A stretch of 37,779 nt of DNA, taken from NCBI RefSeq assembly GCF_000455125.1, contig NZ_AUWR01000072.1, positions 1-37,779 of the forward strand. Direction: 5' to 3'. Within the stretch, counting starts at the first letter, position 1, and every line of letters begins with the position of its first letter. The notes beneath the pieces were generated by a model. It saw only the letters and a list, made by a program, of their open reading frames with translations. It did no database searches and had not been told where the DNA came from. This document shows, one piece after another, positions 18,329 to 26,140 of the stretch. The stretch is from Mycobacterium sp. UM_WGJ (lineage in GTDB: Bacteria; Actinomycetota; Actinomycetes; Mycobacteriales; Mycobacteriaceae). The translations under genes were made by a program, and so were the position numbers.

Positions 18329-19345
18329 ATGCAGCACGGTGCACCGATGCGTCCGGTTTCCGGTGGGGCTCTCCCTCGACGTCGAAACGGCGCTACGGCA
18401 GTTGCGATCCGCCCGTCGGCACCCAGTCCCACCGAGGTCACCGACATCATCCCGTTCAACGAGTTCGGCTGGCCCGAGGACGACTTCAGCGAAGACGTGT
18501 TCGACGAGGCGTCGGACGTATTGCTGGCCCCTGAGCTCGACGACATGACCGACACCGACAACATGCCGGTTCTGCAGTTGGCGTTCCCCCGCGGCGGCTA
18601 TTCGGACAGCTACTACCGTCCGCACGGGGCGGCCCAGCTGCCCCCGCGCCGCGGTAAGCACCGCAGCCAGCCCGCCAGTGCTGTCAAGAGTCGCGTGATG
18701 ATCGCGGCGATGGCCGCCGGTGCGGCCGCTGCCGCCGCGCACGCCGCCACCCACCAGTCCGACGAGACCGTTGCCCGACCGGCCGTGCTGGCGGCCAGCA
18801 AGACCGCGCTAAACAACGGCACCACGACGTCCAGCCACGGCTTGCAGATGATCACGGTGAAGGCTGCGGCCAGCGTCGTCGTGCACAACGAGGAGCTGGC
18901 CAAGGGCATGGCGTTCGCTCAGGAGCGCGCCGAGCGTGAAGCCCGGCTGCAGCGCCCGTTGTTCGTCGCCCCCACCCAGGGCGCGTTCACCTCGAACTTC
19001 GGCTACCGCTGGGGCGTGCTGCACGCCGGAATCGACATCGCCAACGCCATTGGCACCCCGATCCTGGCGGCCTCTGACGGTGTGGTGATCGAGTCGGGCC
19101 CCAGTGCGGGTTACGGCATGCTGGTCAAGCTGCGCCACTCCGACGGAACCGTGACGCTCTACGGCCACATCAACCGGTCGCTGGTCAGCGTGGGTGAGCG
19201 GGTGATGGCGGGCGACCAGATCGCCGAGATGGGCAATCGCGGCTACTCGACCGGTCCGCACCTGCACTTCGAGGTGCTGCAGAACGGCACCAACCGGATC
19301 GACCCGACTTCCTGGCTCGCCAAGCGCGGGATCAATTTCGCCTGA
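18329..19345 (+). CDS. M23 (LytM-type) zinc metallopeptidase, membrane-anchored (Rv0950c-like)
   Basis: A 338-residue protein. The N-terminal 115 residues are acidic and probably cytoplasmic; a hydrophobic segment around 121-140 (SRVMIAAMAAGAAAAAAHAA) is the membrane anchor. The M23 domain fills 210-330, with zinc ligands H232-x3-D236 (HAGID), the conserved His280 (LYGH) and HLH at 311-313. All key residues are present, so this should be an active peptidoglycan endopeptidase rather than a degenerate EnvC-type activator. It is divergent from sucC, as in M. tuberculosis. A long palindrome (19352-19418) follows the stop. Confidence 0.92.
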   Translation: MQHGAPMRPVSGGALPRRRNGATAVAIRPSAPSPTEVTDIIPFNEFGWPEDDFSEDVFDEASDVLLAPELDDMTDTDNMPVLQLAFPRGGYSDSYYRPHGAAQLPPRRGKHRSQPASAVKSRVMIAAMAAGAAAAAAHAATHQSDETVARPAVLAASKTALNNGTTTSSHGLQMITVKAAASVVVHNEELAKGMAFAQERAEREARLQRPLFVAPTQGAFTSNFGYRWGVLHAGIDIANAIGTPILAASDGVVIESGPSAGYGMLVKLRHSDGTVTLYGHINRSLVSVGERVMAGDQIAEMGNRGYSTGPHLHFEVLQNGTNRIDPTSWLAKRGINFA

Positions 19346-19351
19346 TACGAC

Positions 19352-19418
19352 GGCGCCGGCCTGTCCCCCGCAAGCGGGTGGTGCGCCAGCGCCCGGCTCC
19401 ATCGCGCTTGCCGGCGCC
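19352..19418. repeat. Palindromic element downstream of the M23 gene
   Basis: Perfect 9-bp arms GGCGCCGGC (19352-19360) and GCCGGCGCC (19410-19418) enclose a 49-base core with its own small hairpin CCCGC-aa-GCGGG. It lies 6 bases after the M23 stop and 11 before the next ORF, so it can end M23 transcription and also abuts the next promoter. Confidence 0.6.
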
Positions 19419-19429
19419 GCTAGCCTGGA

Positions 19430-19984
19430 ATGGTGAGCGACCGCCACCAGCCACCGACCGGCGCCAGTTCCTCCAGACCCTCCGGGACCGATCCGGCGAG
19501 TCCTCCCAGCCGCATCATCCGCCGGGCACCCACCGGCGCCATCCCGATCGTCACCGGCTCGGGCCGGATACCGCCGGCCATCCAGCCCAGCCCCGCGGCA
19601 TTGCCGGCGCAGTTCCCGTCAGCCGGCGTCGCGATCAGTGCCTGCGTGCTCGCCCTGATCGGCTGTTGGGCCACCTCGGTGGTCTCCACCGATCTGATCG
19701 CCAGCTGGTGGCATACCGACCGGCTGTTCTGTGTCGCGGTGGGTTTCTTGAGTCTGGTGTTCGCCGGGACCACGGTGTCCGGCGTGATCATGCTGCTGCT
19801 GCGGCGGCCAGTCAGCCGCTACCTGATCGCGGTCGGAGCGGTGGTCGCCCTGCTGACTTACGGCAGTCTGTTCCTGGCGGGGGCCCGCGTGCCGGGGATC
19901 GTGCACGTCATCCCGGTCATCCAGATCGCCACCGTAGCCACAGCACTGCACCCGGCTACCAGGCGCTGGCTCTTCGGCAGTTAG
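19430..19984 (+). CDS. Small membrane protein of unknown function
   Basis: 184 residues. The first 60 are polar and rich in Pro, Ser and Arg; four hydrophobic segments follow (ISACVLALIGCWATSVV, LFCVAVGFLSLVFAGTTV, YLIAVGAVVALLTYGSLFL, VIPVIQIATVATAL), joined by short Arg-containing loops. No known domain is recognised. ATG 19430 and GTG 19433 are both possible; TAGCCT ends 4 bases before the ATG and 7 before the GTG, which favours a leaderless GTG start. The gene ends inside the palindromic cluster at 19974-20068, convergent with uvrD1. Confidence 0.7.
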   Translation: MVSDRHQPPTGASSSRPSGTDPASPPSRIIRRAPTGAIPIVTGSGRIPPAIQPSPAALPAQFPSAGVAISACVLALIGCWATSVVSTDLIASWWHTDRLFCVAVGFLSLVFAGTTVSGVIMLLLRRPVSRYLIAVGAVVALLTYGSLFLAGARVPGIVHVIPVIQIATVATALHPATRRWLFGS

Positions 19985-20068
19985 CGAGCCTCGACGCAGG
20001 AGAGGCGAAGCTGGACTGCCGACGAAAATCGGCAGTTAGCGGGACTGCCGACTCAAAACTTCGGCAGT
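19974..20068. repeat. Cluster of nested palindromes between convergent genes (core family B)
   Basis: Five alternating 8-bp arms occur: TCGGCAGT at 19974, 20029 and 20061, and ACTGCCGA at 20015 and 20044. Between the first two lies the same core as in the 10071-10277 array, but with inner stem GCCTC/GAGGC instead of GGCTC/GAGCC. The other gaps are loops of 6 and 9 bases. The arms include the stop codons of both flanking genes, so the cluster should terminate transcription in both directions. Confidence 0.75.
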
Positions 20069-22389
20069 TAGAGCTTGGTCACCGGCGCATGGTTGTGCAT
20101 CAGCTTGACCCGCCCGGAACTGCCGAAGTCGATCAGCGACATCGCCGACTCGCCGACCCCGGAGACTTCCTCCACCCGCCCCAGGCCGTACTTGTCATGG
20201 GTGACCCGATCCCCCGGCGCCAACACCAGTAACGGCCGGCTGCCCGATCGGCTCGGTGCCGGTCTGGGGGTCCCGAACCGGCCCGCGCCGCTGACCGGAG
20301 CGCTCGGCGAGGCGGTGACGTCGGTCCGGCGCCAATCGATGAGCTGCTGCGGGATCTCCCGTAGGAATCGCGACTCCGGGTTCAACATCGGCTGTCCCCA
20401 TGACGAACGCACCTTGGCCCGGCTCAGATACAGCCGTTGCCGTGCTCGGGTCAGGCCGACGTAGGCCAGCCGCCGTTCCTCGGACAGCTCGCGGGCATCC
20501 CCCAGCGAGCGCATGTGCGGGAACATGCCGTCCTCCCAGCCGACGACGAACACCACTGGGAACTCCAGCCCTTTGGCGGTGTGCAGCGTCATCAGGGTGA
20601 CCATGCCCGACCCGTGCTCGGGGATCTCGTCGGTATCGGCGATCAGCGAGACCCGCTCCAGAAACGCCGCCAGCACCCCGACATCAGGTACATCCTCCTC
20701 ATCGAGGCCGCCGTCTTGGTCAGCGAGTGCGTTGGCCCGGTCGATGCTGAACTCGTGTGCGACGCTGACGAGCTCGTTGATGTTGTCCAGACGGGCCAGA
20801 TCCTGCGGATCGGTCGAAGCCTCCAGCTCGGCGCGGTAGCCGGTGCGGTCCAGCACCAGCTCCACCAGGCCACCGAGGTCGTCGTCGCCGGTGTTCAGAT
20901 GCGCCCGCAACTCCTCCAGCATCGCCACGAAGGCGGCGATCGCGTTCTGCGAACGGCTGTTGAGCATCGGCACGCCGCCCTCTGCGGCAGCAGCCAGCGC
21001 CGCGGCGAACCCCGTGCCGGTGTTCTCCGCATGCACCGACACGCAGGCCTCGGCACGGTCGCCGATACCGCGGCGCGGGGTGTTGAGGATGCGCCGCAGG
21101 CTCACCGCGTCGCCGGGATTGTCGAGCACTCGCAGGTAGGCGATGATGTCGCGGATCTCCTTGCGTTCGTAGAAGCGCACGCCGCCAACGACTTTGTACG
21201 GGATACCGCTGCGGATGAACACCTCTTCCAGCGACCGCGACGCGTTGTTGGTGCGGTAGAACACCGCGACGTCGCTGTAGTTGACCGCGCCCGCATCGGT
21301 CAGCTCATCGATCTCCTGAGCGACGAACCGCGCCTCGTCGTGTTCGTTGTCGGCGACGTAGCCGACGATCAGCTCGCCGTCACCGGCGTCGGTCCACAGT
21401 CGCTTCTCCCGGCGCCCGGAGTTGTAGGCGATCACCGCGTTGGCCGCCGAGAGGATGTTCTGCGTGGAGCGGTAGTTCTGCTCCAACAGGATGGTGGTCG
21501 CGTCGGGGTAGTCGCGCTCGAAATCCTCGATGTTGCGGATGGTGGCGCCCCGGAAGGCGTAGATCGACTGATCGGCATCACCGACCACGCACAGTTCCGC
21601 CGGCGGCAGGTCGTCGCCGCCCGCGCCGGCCTGCGGTCCGTGCCCCGCGAGCTCGCGCACAAGCATGTACTGGGCATGGTTGGTGTCCTGATACTCGTCG
21701 ACCAGGATGTGCCGGAATCGGCGCCGGTAGTGCTGGGCGATCTCCGGAAAGGCCTGCAGAATCGCGACCGTCTCACCGATCAGGTCGTCGAAGTCCAGCG
21801 CGTTGGCCGACCGCAGCCGGCGCTGATACTCCGCGTAGACCGAAGCCACCACCCGGCTCAGGTCATCGGAGCTCTCGGTGAGGTCGGCCAGCGCCCGGTC
21901 CGGGTCGATCAGTTCGTTCTTCAGGTTGGAGATCGCATTGGCCAGCAACCGGGGCGAGTGCCGCTTGACGTCCAGGCCCATGTCGCGGCCGATCATCAAC
22001 AGCAGCCGCCGCGAATCGTCGGCGTCATAGATCGAGAAGTTCGAGTTCAGCCCCGGGACGACCGAGGCCTGGTTACGCAGGATCCGCACGCAGGTGGAGT
22101 GGAACGTCGACACCCACATCACCCGGGCCCGGGGCCCGACCAGACTCGACACCCGCTCGCGCATCTCCGCGGCGGCCTTGTTGGTGAAGGTGATCGCCAG
22201 GATCTGCCCCACTCCGACGTCGCGGGCGGCCAGCAGATAGGCGATACGCCGGGTGAGCACCGCAGTCTTTCCCGAGCCGGCCCCGGCCACGATCAGCAGC
22301 GGGGAGCCCTCATGCAGCACGGCCCGGCGCTGCTGCGGGTTGAGCCCGTCGAGGAGGTGATCGGTCTGCGGAGTCGCGTGCACTGTCAT
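20068..22389 (-). CDS. uvrD1: UvrD1/PcrA-type SF1 DNA helicase
   Basis: A 773-residue superfamily 1A helicase (M. tuberculosis UvrD1 about 771). Motif I is GAGSGKT at residues 36-42; motif Ia (ILAITFTNKAAAEMRER), motif II (DEYQDTN), motif III (GDADQSIYAFRGA), motif IV (QNYRSTQNIL), motif V (TLHTAKGLEFPVVFV) and motif VI (VGLTRARQRLYL) are all present. The C-terminal KYGLGRVEEVSGVG stretch is the Tudor-like domain that contacts RNA polymerase or Ku in related proteins. ATG 22389 is chosen over an upstream extension that only overlaps other genes. It acts in excision repair and replication-fork maintenance. The gene is divergent from chorismate mutase. Confidence 0.98.
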   Translation of the reverse strand: MTVHATPQTDHLLDGLNPQQRRAVLHEGSPLLIVAGAGSGKTAVLTRRIAYLLAARDVGVGQILAITFTNKAAAEMRERVSSLVGPRARVMWVSTFHSTCVRILRNQASVVPGLNSNFSIYDADDSRRLLLMIGRDMGLDVKRHSPRLLANAISNLKNELIDPDRALADLTESSDDLSRVVASVYAEYQRRLRSANALDFDDLIGETVAILQAFPEIAQHYRRRFRHILVDEYQDTNHAQYMLVRELAGHGPQAGAGGDDLPPAELCVVGDADQSIYAFRGATIRNIEDFERDYPDATTILLEQNYRSTQNILSAANAVIAYNSGRREKRLWTDAGDGELIVGYVADNEHDEARFVAQEIDELTDAGAVNYSDVAVFYRTNNASRSLEEVFIRSGIPYKVVGGVRFYERKEIRDIIAYLRVLDNPGDAVSLRRILNTPRRGIGDRAEACVSVHAENTGTGFAAALAAAAEGGVPMLNSRSQNAIAAFVAMLEELRAHLNTGDDDLGGLVELVLDRTGYRAELEASTDPQDLARLDNINELVSVAHEFSIDRANALADQDGGLDEEDVPDVGVLAAFLERVSLIADTDEIPEHGSGMVTLMTLHTAKGLEFPVVFVVGWEDGMFPHMRSLGDARELSEERRLAYVGLTRARQRLYLSRAKVRSSWGQPMLNPESRFLREIPQQLIDWRRTDVTASPSAPVSGAGRFGTPRPAPSRSGSRPLLVLAPGDRVTHDKYGLGRVEEVSGVGESAMSLIDFGSSGRVKLMHNHAPVTKL

Positions 22390-22603
22390 ATCGCAACCCA
22401 ACGTACCGCCGCCCGACGACACTCTTTGCGCTGGCACGACCCTTAGTGGCAGACTCGGTTCGTGCTCGACATGCAGCGTCGATTTTGCTCCCCCACTTTT
22501 TATGGGCACTCCCCAGCGGAGCCCGTGGTTTAGCTGCAACGCCAAGCCCTGCGGTCCGCTTCGCCGACCCGGGGCTCGTCTGTTGTGTGAGGCCGGATCG
22601 CCG

Positions 22604-22645
22604 ATGGGACCAGAAACCACCAACAGCGAGAACCTGGAGTTTTGA
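22604..22645 (+). other. 13-codon upstream ORF before chorismate mutase
   Basis: ATG 22604 opens MGPETTNSENLEF and stops at TGA 22643-22645, 2 bases before the chorismate mutase ATG and in another frame. Its residues loosely resemble the N-terminal extension once annotated on M. tuberculosis Rv0948c. No strong ribosome binding site precedes it. It could couple or regulate translation, or be accidental. Confidence 0.3.
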
Positions 22646-22647
22646 TC

Positions 22648-22911
22648 ATGTCTGCCCAACCCCAACAGCTGCCCGACATTGACGAGCTGCGCCATGAGAT
22701 CGACCGGCTCGACGCCGAGATCCTGGCCGCGGTGAAGCGCCGCACCGAGATCTCGCAGGAGATCGGTAAGGCCCGGATGGCGTCCGGCGGCACCCGCCTG
22801 GTGCACAGCCGCGAGATGAAGGTGCTCGAGCGCTACAGCGAGCTCGGCCAGGACGGCAAGGACCTGGCGATGCTGTTGCTGCGGCTCGGCCGCGGCCGGC
22901 TCGGCCACTAA
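22648..22911 (+). CDS. aroQ: Intracellular chorismate mutase, AroQ delta type (Rv0948c-like)
   Basis: An 87-residue helical enzyme that converts chorismate to prephenate for Phe and Tyr synthesis. The AroQ pattern is clear: DELRHEIDRLDAEILAAVKRR, then GKARMASGG and the conserved C-terminus LLRLGRGRLGH, which in M. tuberculosis contacts DAHP synthase AroG and raises mutase activity in the complex. ATG 22648 has GGAG 8 bases upstream; the in-frame TTG at 22642 has no such site. pgi follows 54 bases later on the same strand. Confidence 0.93.
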   Translation: MSAQPQQLPDIDELRHEIDRLDAEILAAVKRRTEISQEIGKARMASGGTRLVHSREMKVLERYSELGQDGKDLAMLLLRLGRGRLGH

Positions 22912-22953
22912 GGCGCCGCGACCGGCGCCGCACCGGCGACGGCGACCCGCCGC

Positions 22954-22959
22954 TAATGT
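22954..22959 (+). promoter_or_regulatory. -10 box for a leaderless pgi transcript
   Basis: TAATGT ends 6 bases before ATG 22966. The GGAG next to the ATG is too close to act as a ribosome binding site, which supports a leaderless start within the gap after chorismate mutase. Confidence 0.45.
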
Positions 22960-22965
22960 CGGAGT

Positions 22966-24630
22966 ATGAGCCCCGTTCGCCAGAGCACGGACATCTCCAC
23001 CACGCCGGCCTGGAACGCGTTGCGCAAGCATCAGCAGCAGATCGGCGACACCCACCTACGCGAGTTCTTCGCCGACGATCCCGGCCGCGGCACACGGTTC
23101 ACCGTCACCGTCGGTGATCTCTACATCGACTACAGCAAGCACCGGATCACCTCCGAGACCGTGCGCCTGCTGGTCGACCTAGCCAGGACGGCCGGCCTGG
23201 AGGACCGGCGCGACGCGATGTTCGCCGGGGTGCACATCAACACGTCCGAGGACCGGGCGGTGCTGCACACCGCGCTGCGGCTGCCGCGCACCGCCGATCT
23301 ACACGTCGACGGCCAGGATGTCGTGGCCGACGTGCACGCCGTGCTCGACGCGATGGGCGATTTCACCGACCGGTTGCGCGGCGGCGAATGGACCGGTGCC
23401 ACGGGCAAGCGGATCGAGACCGTGGTCAATATCGGTATCGGCGGCTCGGATCTGGGTCCGGTGATGGTGGACCGGGCGTTGCGCCACTACGCCGACGGCG
23501 GCATCTCGGCACGGTTCGTCTCCAACGTCGACCCGGCCGACCTGACCGCGAAACTGGCCGGCCTGGATCCGGCCACCACACTGTTCGTCGTCGCTTCCAA
23601 GACGTTCTCGACCCTGGAGACGTTGACCAACGCGACTGCGGCCCGCCGCTGGCTCACCGATGCCCTGGGCGACGCGGCGGTGTCCAAGCATTTCGTTGCG
23701 GTCTCCACCAACGCGGTGCTGGTCGAGGAGTTCGGCATTGACACCGCGAACATGTTCGGGTTCTGGGACTGGGTCGGCGGTCGCTACTCGGTGGACTCGG
23801 CGATCGGCCTGTCGGTGATGGCGGTTATCGGCCGGGAGCGCTTCGCGGAGTTCCTGTCCGGTTTCCATATCGTCGACGAGCACTTCCGCACCGCGCCTTT
23901 GGAATCCAATGCGCCGGCCCTGCTGGGCCTGATCGGGGTGTGGTACTCCAACTTCTTCGGCGCGCAGTCCCGCGCGGTGCTGCCCTACTCCAACGATCTG
24001 AATCGCTTCGCCGCCTACCTGCAGCAGCTCACCATGGAATCCAACGGCAAGTCAGCCCGCGCCGACGGCACACCGGTCAGCACCGATACCGGCGAAATCT
24101 ATTGGGGCGAGCCGGGAACCAATGGCCAGCACGCGTTCTACCAACTGCTGCACCAGGGCACCCGGCTGATCCCGGCCGACTTCCTGGGCTTCTCCCAACC
24201 CGTCGATGACCTGCCGACTGCGGACGGCACCGGCAGCATGCACGACCTGTTGATGAGCAACTTCTTCGCCCAGACCCAGGTGCTGGCGTTCGGCAAGAGC
24301 GCCGAGGAGATCGCCGCCGAAGGCACTCCCGCAGATGTCGTGCCGCACAAGGTCATGCCCGGAAATCGCCCGACGACCTCGATCTTGGCTACCCAGCTGA
24401 CACCGTCGGTGCTGGGCCAGCTGATCGCCCTCTACGAACACCAGGTGTTCACCGAGGGTGTGGTGTGGGGCATCGACTCCTTCGACCAGTGGGGAGTGGA
24501 GCTGGGCAAGACTCAGGCCAAGGCGCTGCTGCCGGTGCTCACCGACGACGCTGCTCCACCGTCCCAGACCGACAGTTCCACCGATGCGCTGGTGCGCCGC
24601 TATCGATCGGAGCGGGGCCGGGCGACCTAG
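22966..24630 (+). CDS. pgi: Glucose-6-phosphate isomerase
   Basis: A 554-residue enzyme interconverting glucose-6-phosphate and fructose-6-phosphate in glycolysis and gluconeogenesis. Visible motifs are [14 protein letters not shown], the phosphate-binding [27 protein letters not shown] (signature 1) and the C-terminal [14 protein letters not shown] (signature 2). The length matches the mycobacterial family. A hairpin overlaps its stop codon. It is next to chorismate mutase as in M. tuberculosis, but cysT-cysW separate it here from the SDR gene. Confidence 0.98.
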   Translation: MSPVRQSTDISTTPAWNALRKHQQQIGDTHLREFFADDPGRGTRFTVTVGDLYIDYSKHRITSETVRLLVDLARTAGLEDRRDAMFAGVHINTSEDRAVLHTALRLPRTADLHVDGQDVVADVHAVLDAMGDFTDRLRGGEWTGATGKRIETVVNIGIGGSDLGPVMVDRALRHYADGGISARFVSNVDPADLTAKLAGLDPATTLFVVASKTFSTLETLTNATAARRWLTDALGDAAVSKHFVAVSTNAVLVEEFGIDTANMFGFWDWVGGRYSVDSAIGLSVMAVIGRERFAEFLSGFHIVDEHFRTAPLESNAPALLGLIGVWYSNFFGAQSRAVLPYSNDLNRFAAYLQQLTMESNGKSARADGTPVSTDTGEIYWGEPGTNGQHAFYQLLHQGTRLIPADFLGFSQPVDDLPTADGTGSMHDLLMSNFFAQTQVLAFGKSAEEIAAEGTPADVVPHKVMPGNRPTTSILATQLTPSVLGQLIALYEHQVFTEGVVWGIDSFDQWGVELGKTQAKALLPVLTDDAAPPSQTDSSTDALVRRYRSERGRAT

Positions 24631-24638
24631 ACCCGGCC
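24616..24638 (+). terminator. Hairpin over the pgi stop codon
   Basis: GGCCGGG (24616-24622) pairs with CCCGGCC (24632-24638) around a 9-base loop containing the stop codon. It is followed by TTCGGCATTTCC and later a run of six T at about 24662. A plausible terminator. Confidence 0.5.
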
Positions 24639-25037
24639 TTCGGCATTTCCCTCACCCTGACTTTTTTCGGCGGCCGCCGCCCTCCATGCACTGTGCGCAG
24701 GGATCGTCCCGTGCCAGGAGCGTGCCGCGGCGGCATCGCCCACAGCGCTCCGGTGCGTATGACGGCGGCCAGCAGCAGAGCGCATCTGGCCCTGACCGAA
24801 GCCTGCTCCGGGCCGAATTATCGCTGTTGACAATGGGTTTTGCCCCCTGCTTCAGGACGGGCGACGACGGACCGCCAGCGCTGCGGGGCTGAGTGCACGT
24901 CTGCCCAGTCGCGGAGCGGCAGGCGCTACCGCCGCTTGGCAGAGGCGACCCGACAGCACAGTCGGTGGCCGCCGGGTGAACTCCGGCCGAGAAAAACCTA
25001 TCGCGGCACGACAAAGATTTCGGCACCCAGGTTTCCT
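24639..25037. other. Gene-free stretch between pgi and the cysT leader
   Basis: About 400 bases without a convincing gene. Open frames are present on both strands but have Arg/Ser/Pro-rich shadow composition. The minus-strand frame ending at 24652 contains a C-x2-C...C-x2-C cluster but lacks a good start. No tRNA or transposase remnant is seen. The right end presumably carries the -35 region of the leader promoter. Confidence 0.5.
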
Positions 25038-25043
25038 TAAGCT
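25038..25043 (+). promoter_or_regulatory. -10 box for a leaderless cysT leader transcript
   Basis: TAAGCT (TANNNT) ends 7 bases before ATG 25051, with no ribosome binding site between them. Transcription would start at or next to the ATG, as described for mycobacterial small-ORF leaders. Confidence 0.5.
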
Positions 25044-25050
25044 ACGCGCC

Positions 25051-25152
25051 ATGCAGATGCCACGCCGGGTTGGGCAGAGCGCCGCAATGGCGTTCGGCCG
25101 CCGCGGAGCCCTCGGGAGCGGCTTGGCGGGCTTTGCACACTGTTGTCGCTGA
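25051..25152 (+). CDS. Candidate Cys-codon leader peptide of the sulfate permease operon
   Basis: A 33-codon ORF. The C-terminus reads GLAGFAHCCR and then TGA, so two adjacent Cys codons (25141-25146) lie just before the stop; an in-frame ATG at 25087 would give a shorter form. Mycobacteria are known to carry upstream ORFs with Cys codons before sulfur-assimilation genes, where ribosome stalling at low cysteinyl-tRNA changes expression of the next gene. One such leader is described upstream of the sulfate-binding-protein gene in M. smegmatis. Position, a leaderless start and CC before the stop all fit. A hairpin (25187-25205) and a coupled mini-ORF (25230-25259) follow. Confidence 0.6.
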   Translation: MQMPRRVGQSAAMAFGRRGALGSGLAGFAHCCR

Positions 25153-25186
25153 CTCCCCTGCCACTTGCTAATTCTCGGTAGTCACT

Positions 25187-25205
25187 TTCGGTGACCGGTG
25201 CCGAA
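25187..25205 (+). promoter_or_regulatory. Hairpin between the Cys leader ORF and cysT
   Basis: TTCGGTG and TGCCGAA pair over 7 positions (two G-U pairs in RNA) around loop ACCGG. It begins 35 bases after the leader stop and 14 before the ribosome binding site at 25219. It may be part of the attenuation switch. Confidence 0.4.
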
Positions 25206-25229
25206 CATCTCGGGCATTGGAAGGCCAGC

Positions 25230-25259
25230 ATGCACTCTTCTTTCGGATCCAGCCGATGA
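25230..25259 (+). CDS. 9-residue mini-ORF translationally coupled to cysT
   Basis: ATG 25230 is preceded by GGAAGG (25219-25224) at 5 bases, the best ribosome binding site in the region. It encodes MHSSFGSSR and its TGA overlaps the cysT ATG as ATGA (25256-25259). cysT itself has no good site, so ribosomes probably reach it by coupling from this mini-ORF. Confidence 0.5.
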   Translation: MHSSFGSSR

Positions 25260-26140
25260 CAGTCACAACTCCTCTCGACCCGGCGCCACGCGTCGACCCC
25301 GACACGGACGTGGTGGACACCGCCGCTGCGCTGCCTGCCGCTCCGAACCGGTCCGTCGTCACCCCGCTGCGCATCGGCGTGACGACGCTGTGGTTGTCGG
25401 TGATCGTGCTGCTGCCGTTGGTCGCCATCGCGTGGCAAGCCGGCGGTAGAGGCTGGAACGGCTTCCGGCTGGCCGTCACCTCGCACGCGGCGCTCGAATC
25501 ATTCCGCGTGACATTGACCATTTCGGTCCTGGTCACCGTGCTCGATGTGGTGTTCGGCTTGGCGACCGCCTGGGTGTTGGTGCGCGACGACTTCGTCGGA
25601 AAAGGAGTCATCGATGCGCTGATCGATCTGCCTTTTGCACTGCCGACAATCGTCACCAGCTTGGTGATGCTCGCCCTCTACGGCAACTCCAGTCCGATCG
25701 GCATTCACCTGCAGCACACCCCACCCGGCGTCGCGATGGCACTGGCCTTCGTCACGTTGCCACTGGTGGTCCGTGCCGTCCAGCCGGTGCTGATGGAGAT
25801 CGACCGCGATGTCGAGGAGGCGGCCGCGGCCCTCGGCGCGACGCGCCTGGTCACCTTCAAGACGGTGGTGCTGCCGTCCCTGCAACCGGCGTTGTTGACC
25901 GGTGCCGGACTTGCGTTTTCGCGGTGCGTAGCCGAGTTCGGCTCGGTCGTAACGATCGGCGGCGCCGTGCCGGGCAAGACCGAGGTGTCGTCGCAGTGGA
26001 TTCGCTCGCTGATCGAGAACGATGACCACACCAGCGCGGCGGCGATTTCGATCGTGTTGTTGGCGATCTCGTTCGCCGTGCTGGTGCTGCTGCGGACCGT
26101 GGGTGGACGGGCGGCCAAGCGCGAGGAGGACGCCGAGTGA
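25256..26140 (+). CDS. cysT: Sulfate/thiosulfate ABC transporter permease CysT
   Basis: A 294-residue inner-membrane permease with about six hydrophobic segments (for example LWLSVIVLLPLVAIAW near residue 45 and AAISIVLLAISFAVLVLL near 265). The ABC EAA loop is clear (EEAAAALGATRLVTFKTVVLP), as is DLPFALPTIVTSLV, typical of CysT/CysU. With CysW it should form the channel for sulfate or thiosulfate. ATG 25256 is favoured by overlap with the mini-ORF; TTG 25217 is an in-frame alternative but sits within the ribosome binding site of that mini-ORF. It overlaps cysW by 4 bases (GTGA). No binding-protein gene precedes it, unlike the M. tuberculosis subI-cysT-cysW-cysA1 order. Confidence 0.93.
   Translation: MTVTTPLDPAPRVDPDTDVVDTAAALPAAPNRSVVTPLRIGVTTLWLSVIVLLPLVAIAWQAGGRGWNGFRLAVTSHAALESFRVTLTISVLVTVLDVVFGLATAWVLVRDDFVGKGVIDALIDLPFALPTIVTSLVMLALYGNSSPIGIHLQHTPPGVAMALAFVTLPLVVRAVQPVLMEIDRDVEEAAAALGATRLVTFKTVVLPSLQPALLTGAGLAFSRCVAEFGSVVTIGGAVPGKTEVSSQWIRSLIENDDHTSAAAISIVLLAISFAVLVLLRTVGGRAAKREEDAE

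Noticed and set aside
22390-23055. An N-terminal extension of uvrD1 by 222 codons
   Set aside because: It would run antisense through chorismate mutase and the start of pgi. The known UvrD1 length fits ATG 22389.
24652-25026. A minus-strand frame containing a CGRC...CAQC zinc-ribbon-like end
   Set aside because: The rest of the frame is Ser/Arg/Pro-rich and not protein-like, the only ATG is far upstream without a ribosome binding site, and no nearer start exists. The Cys pairs may be coincidence.
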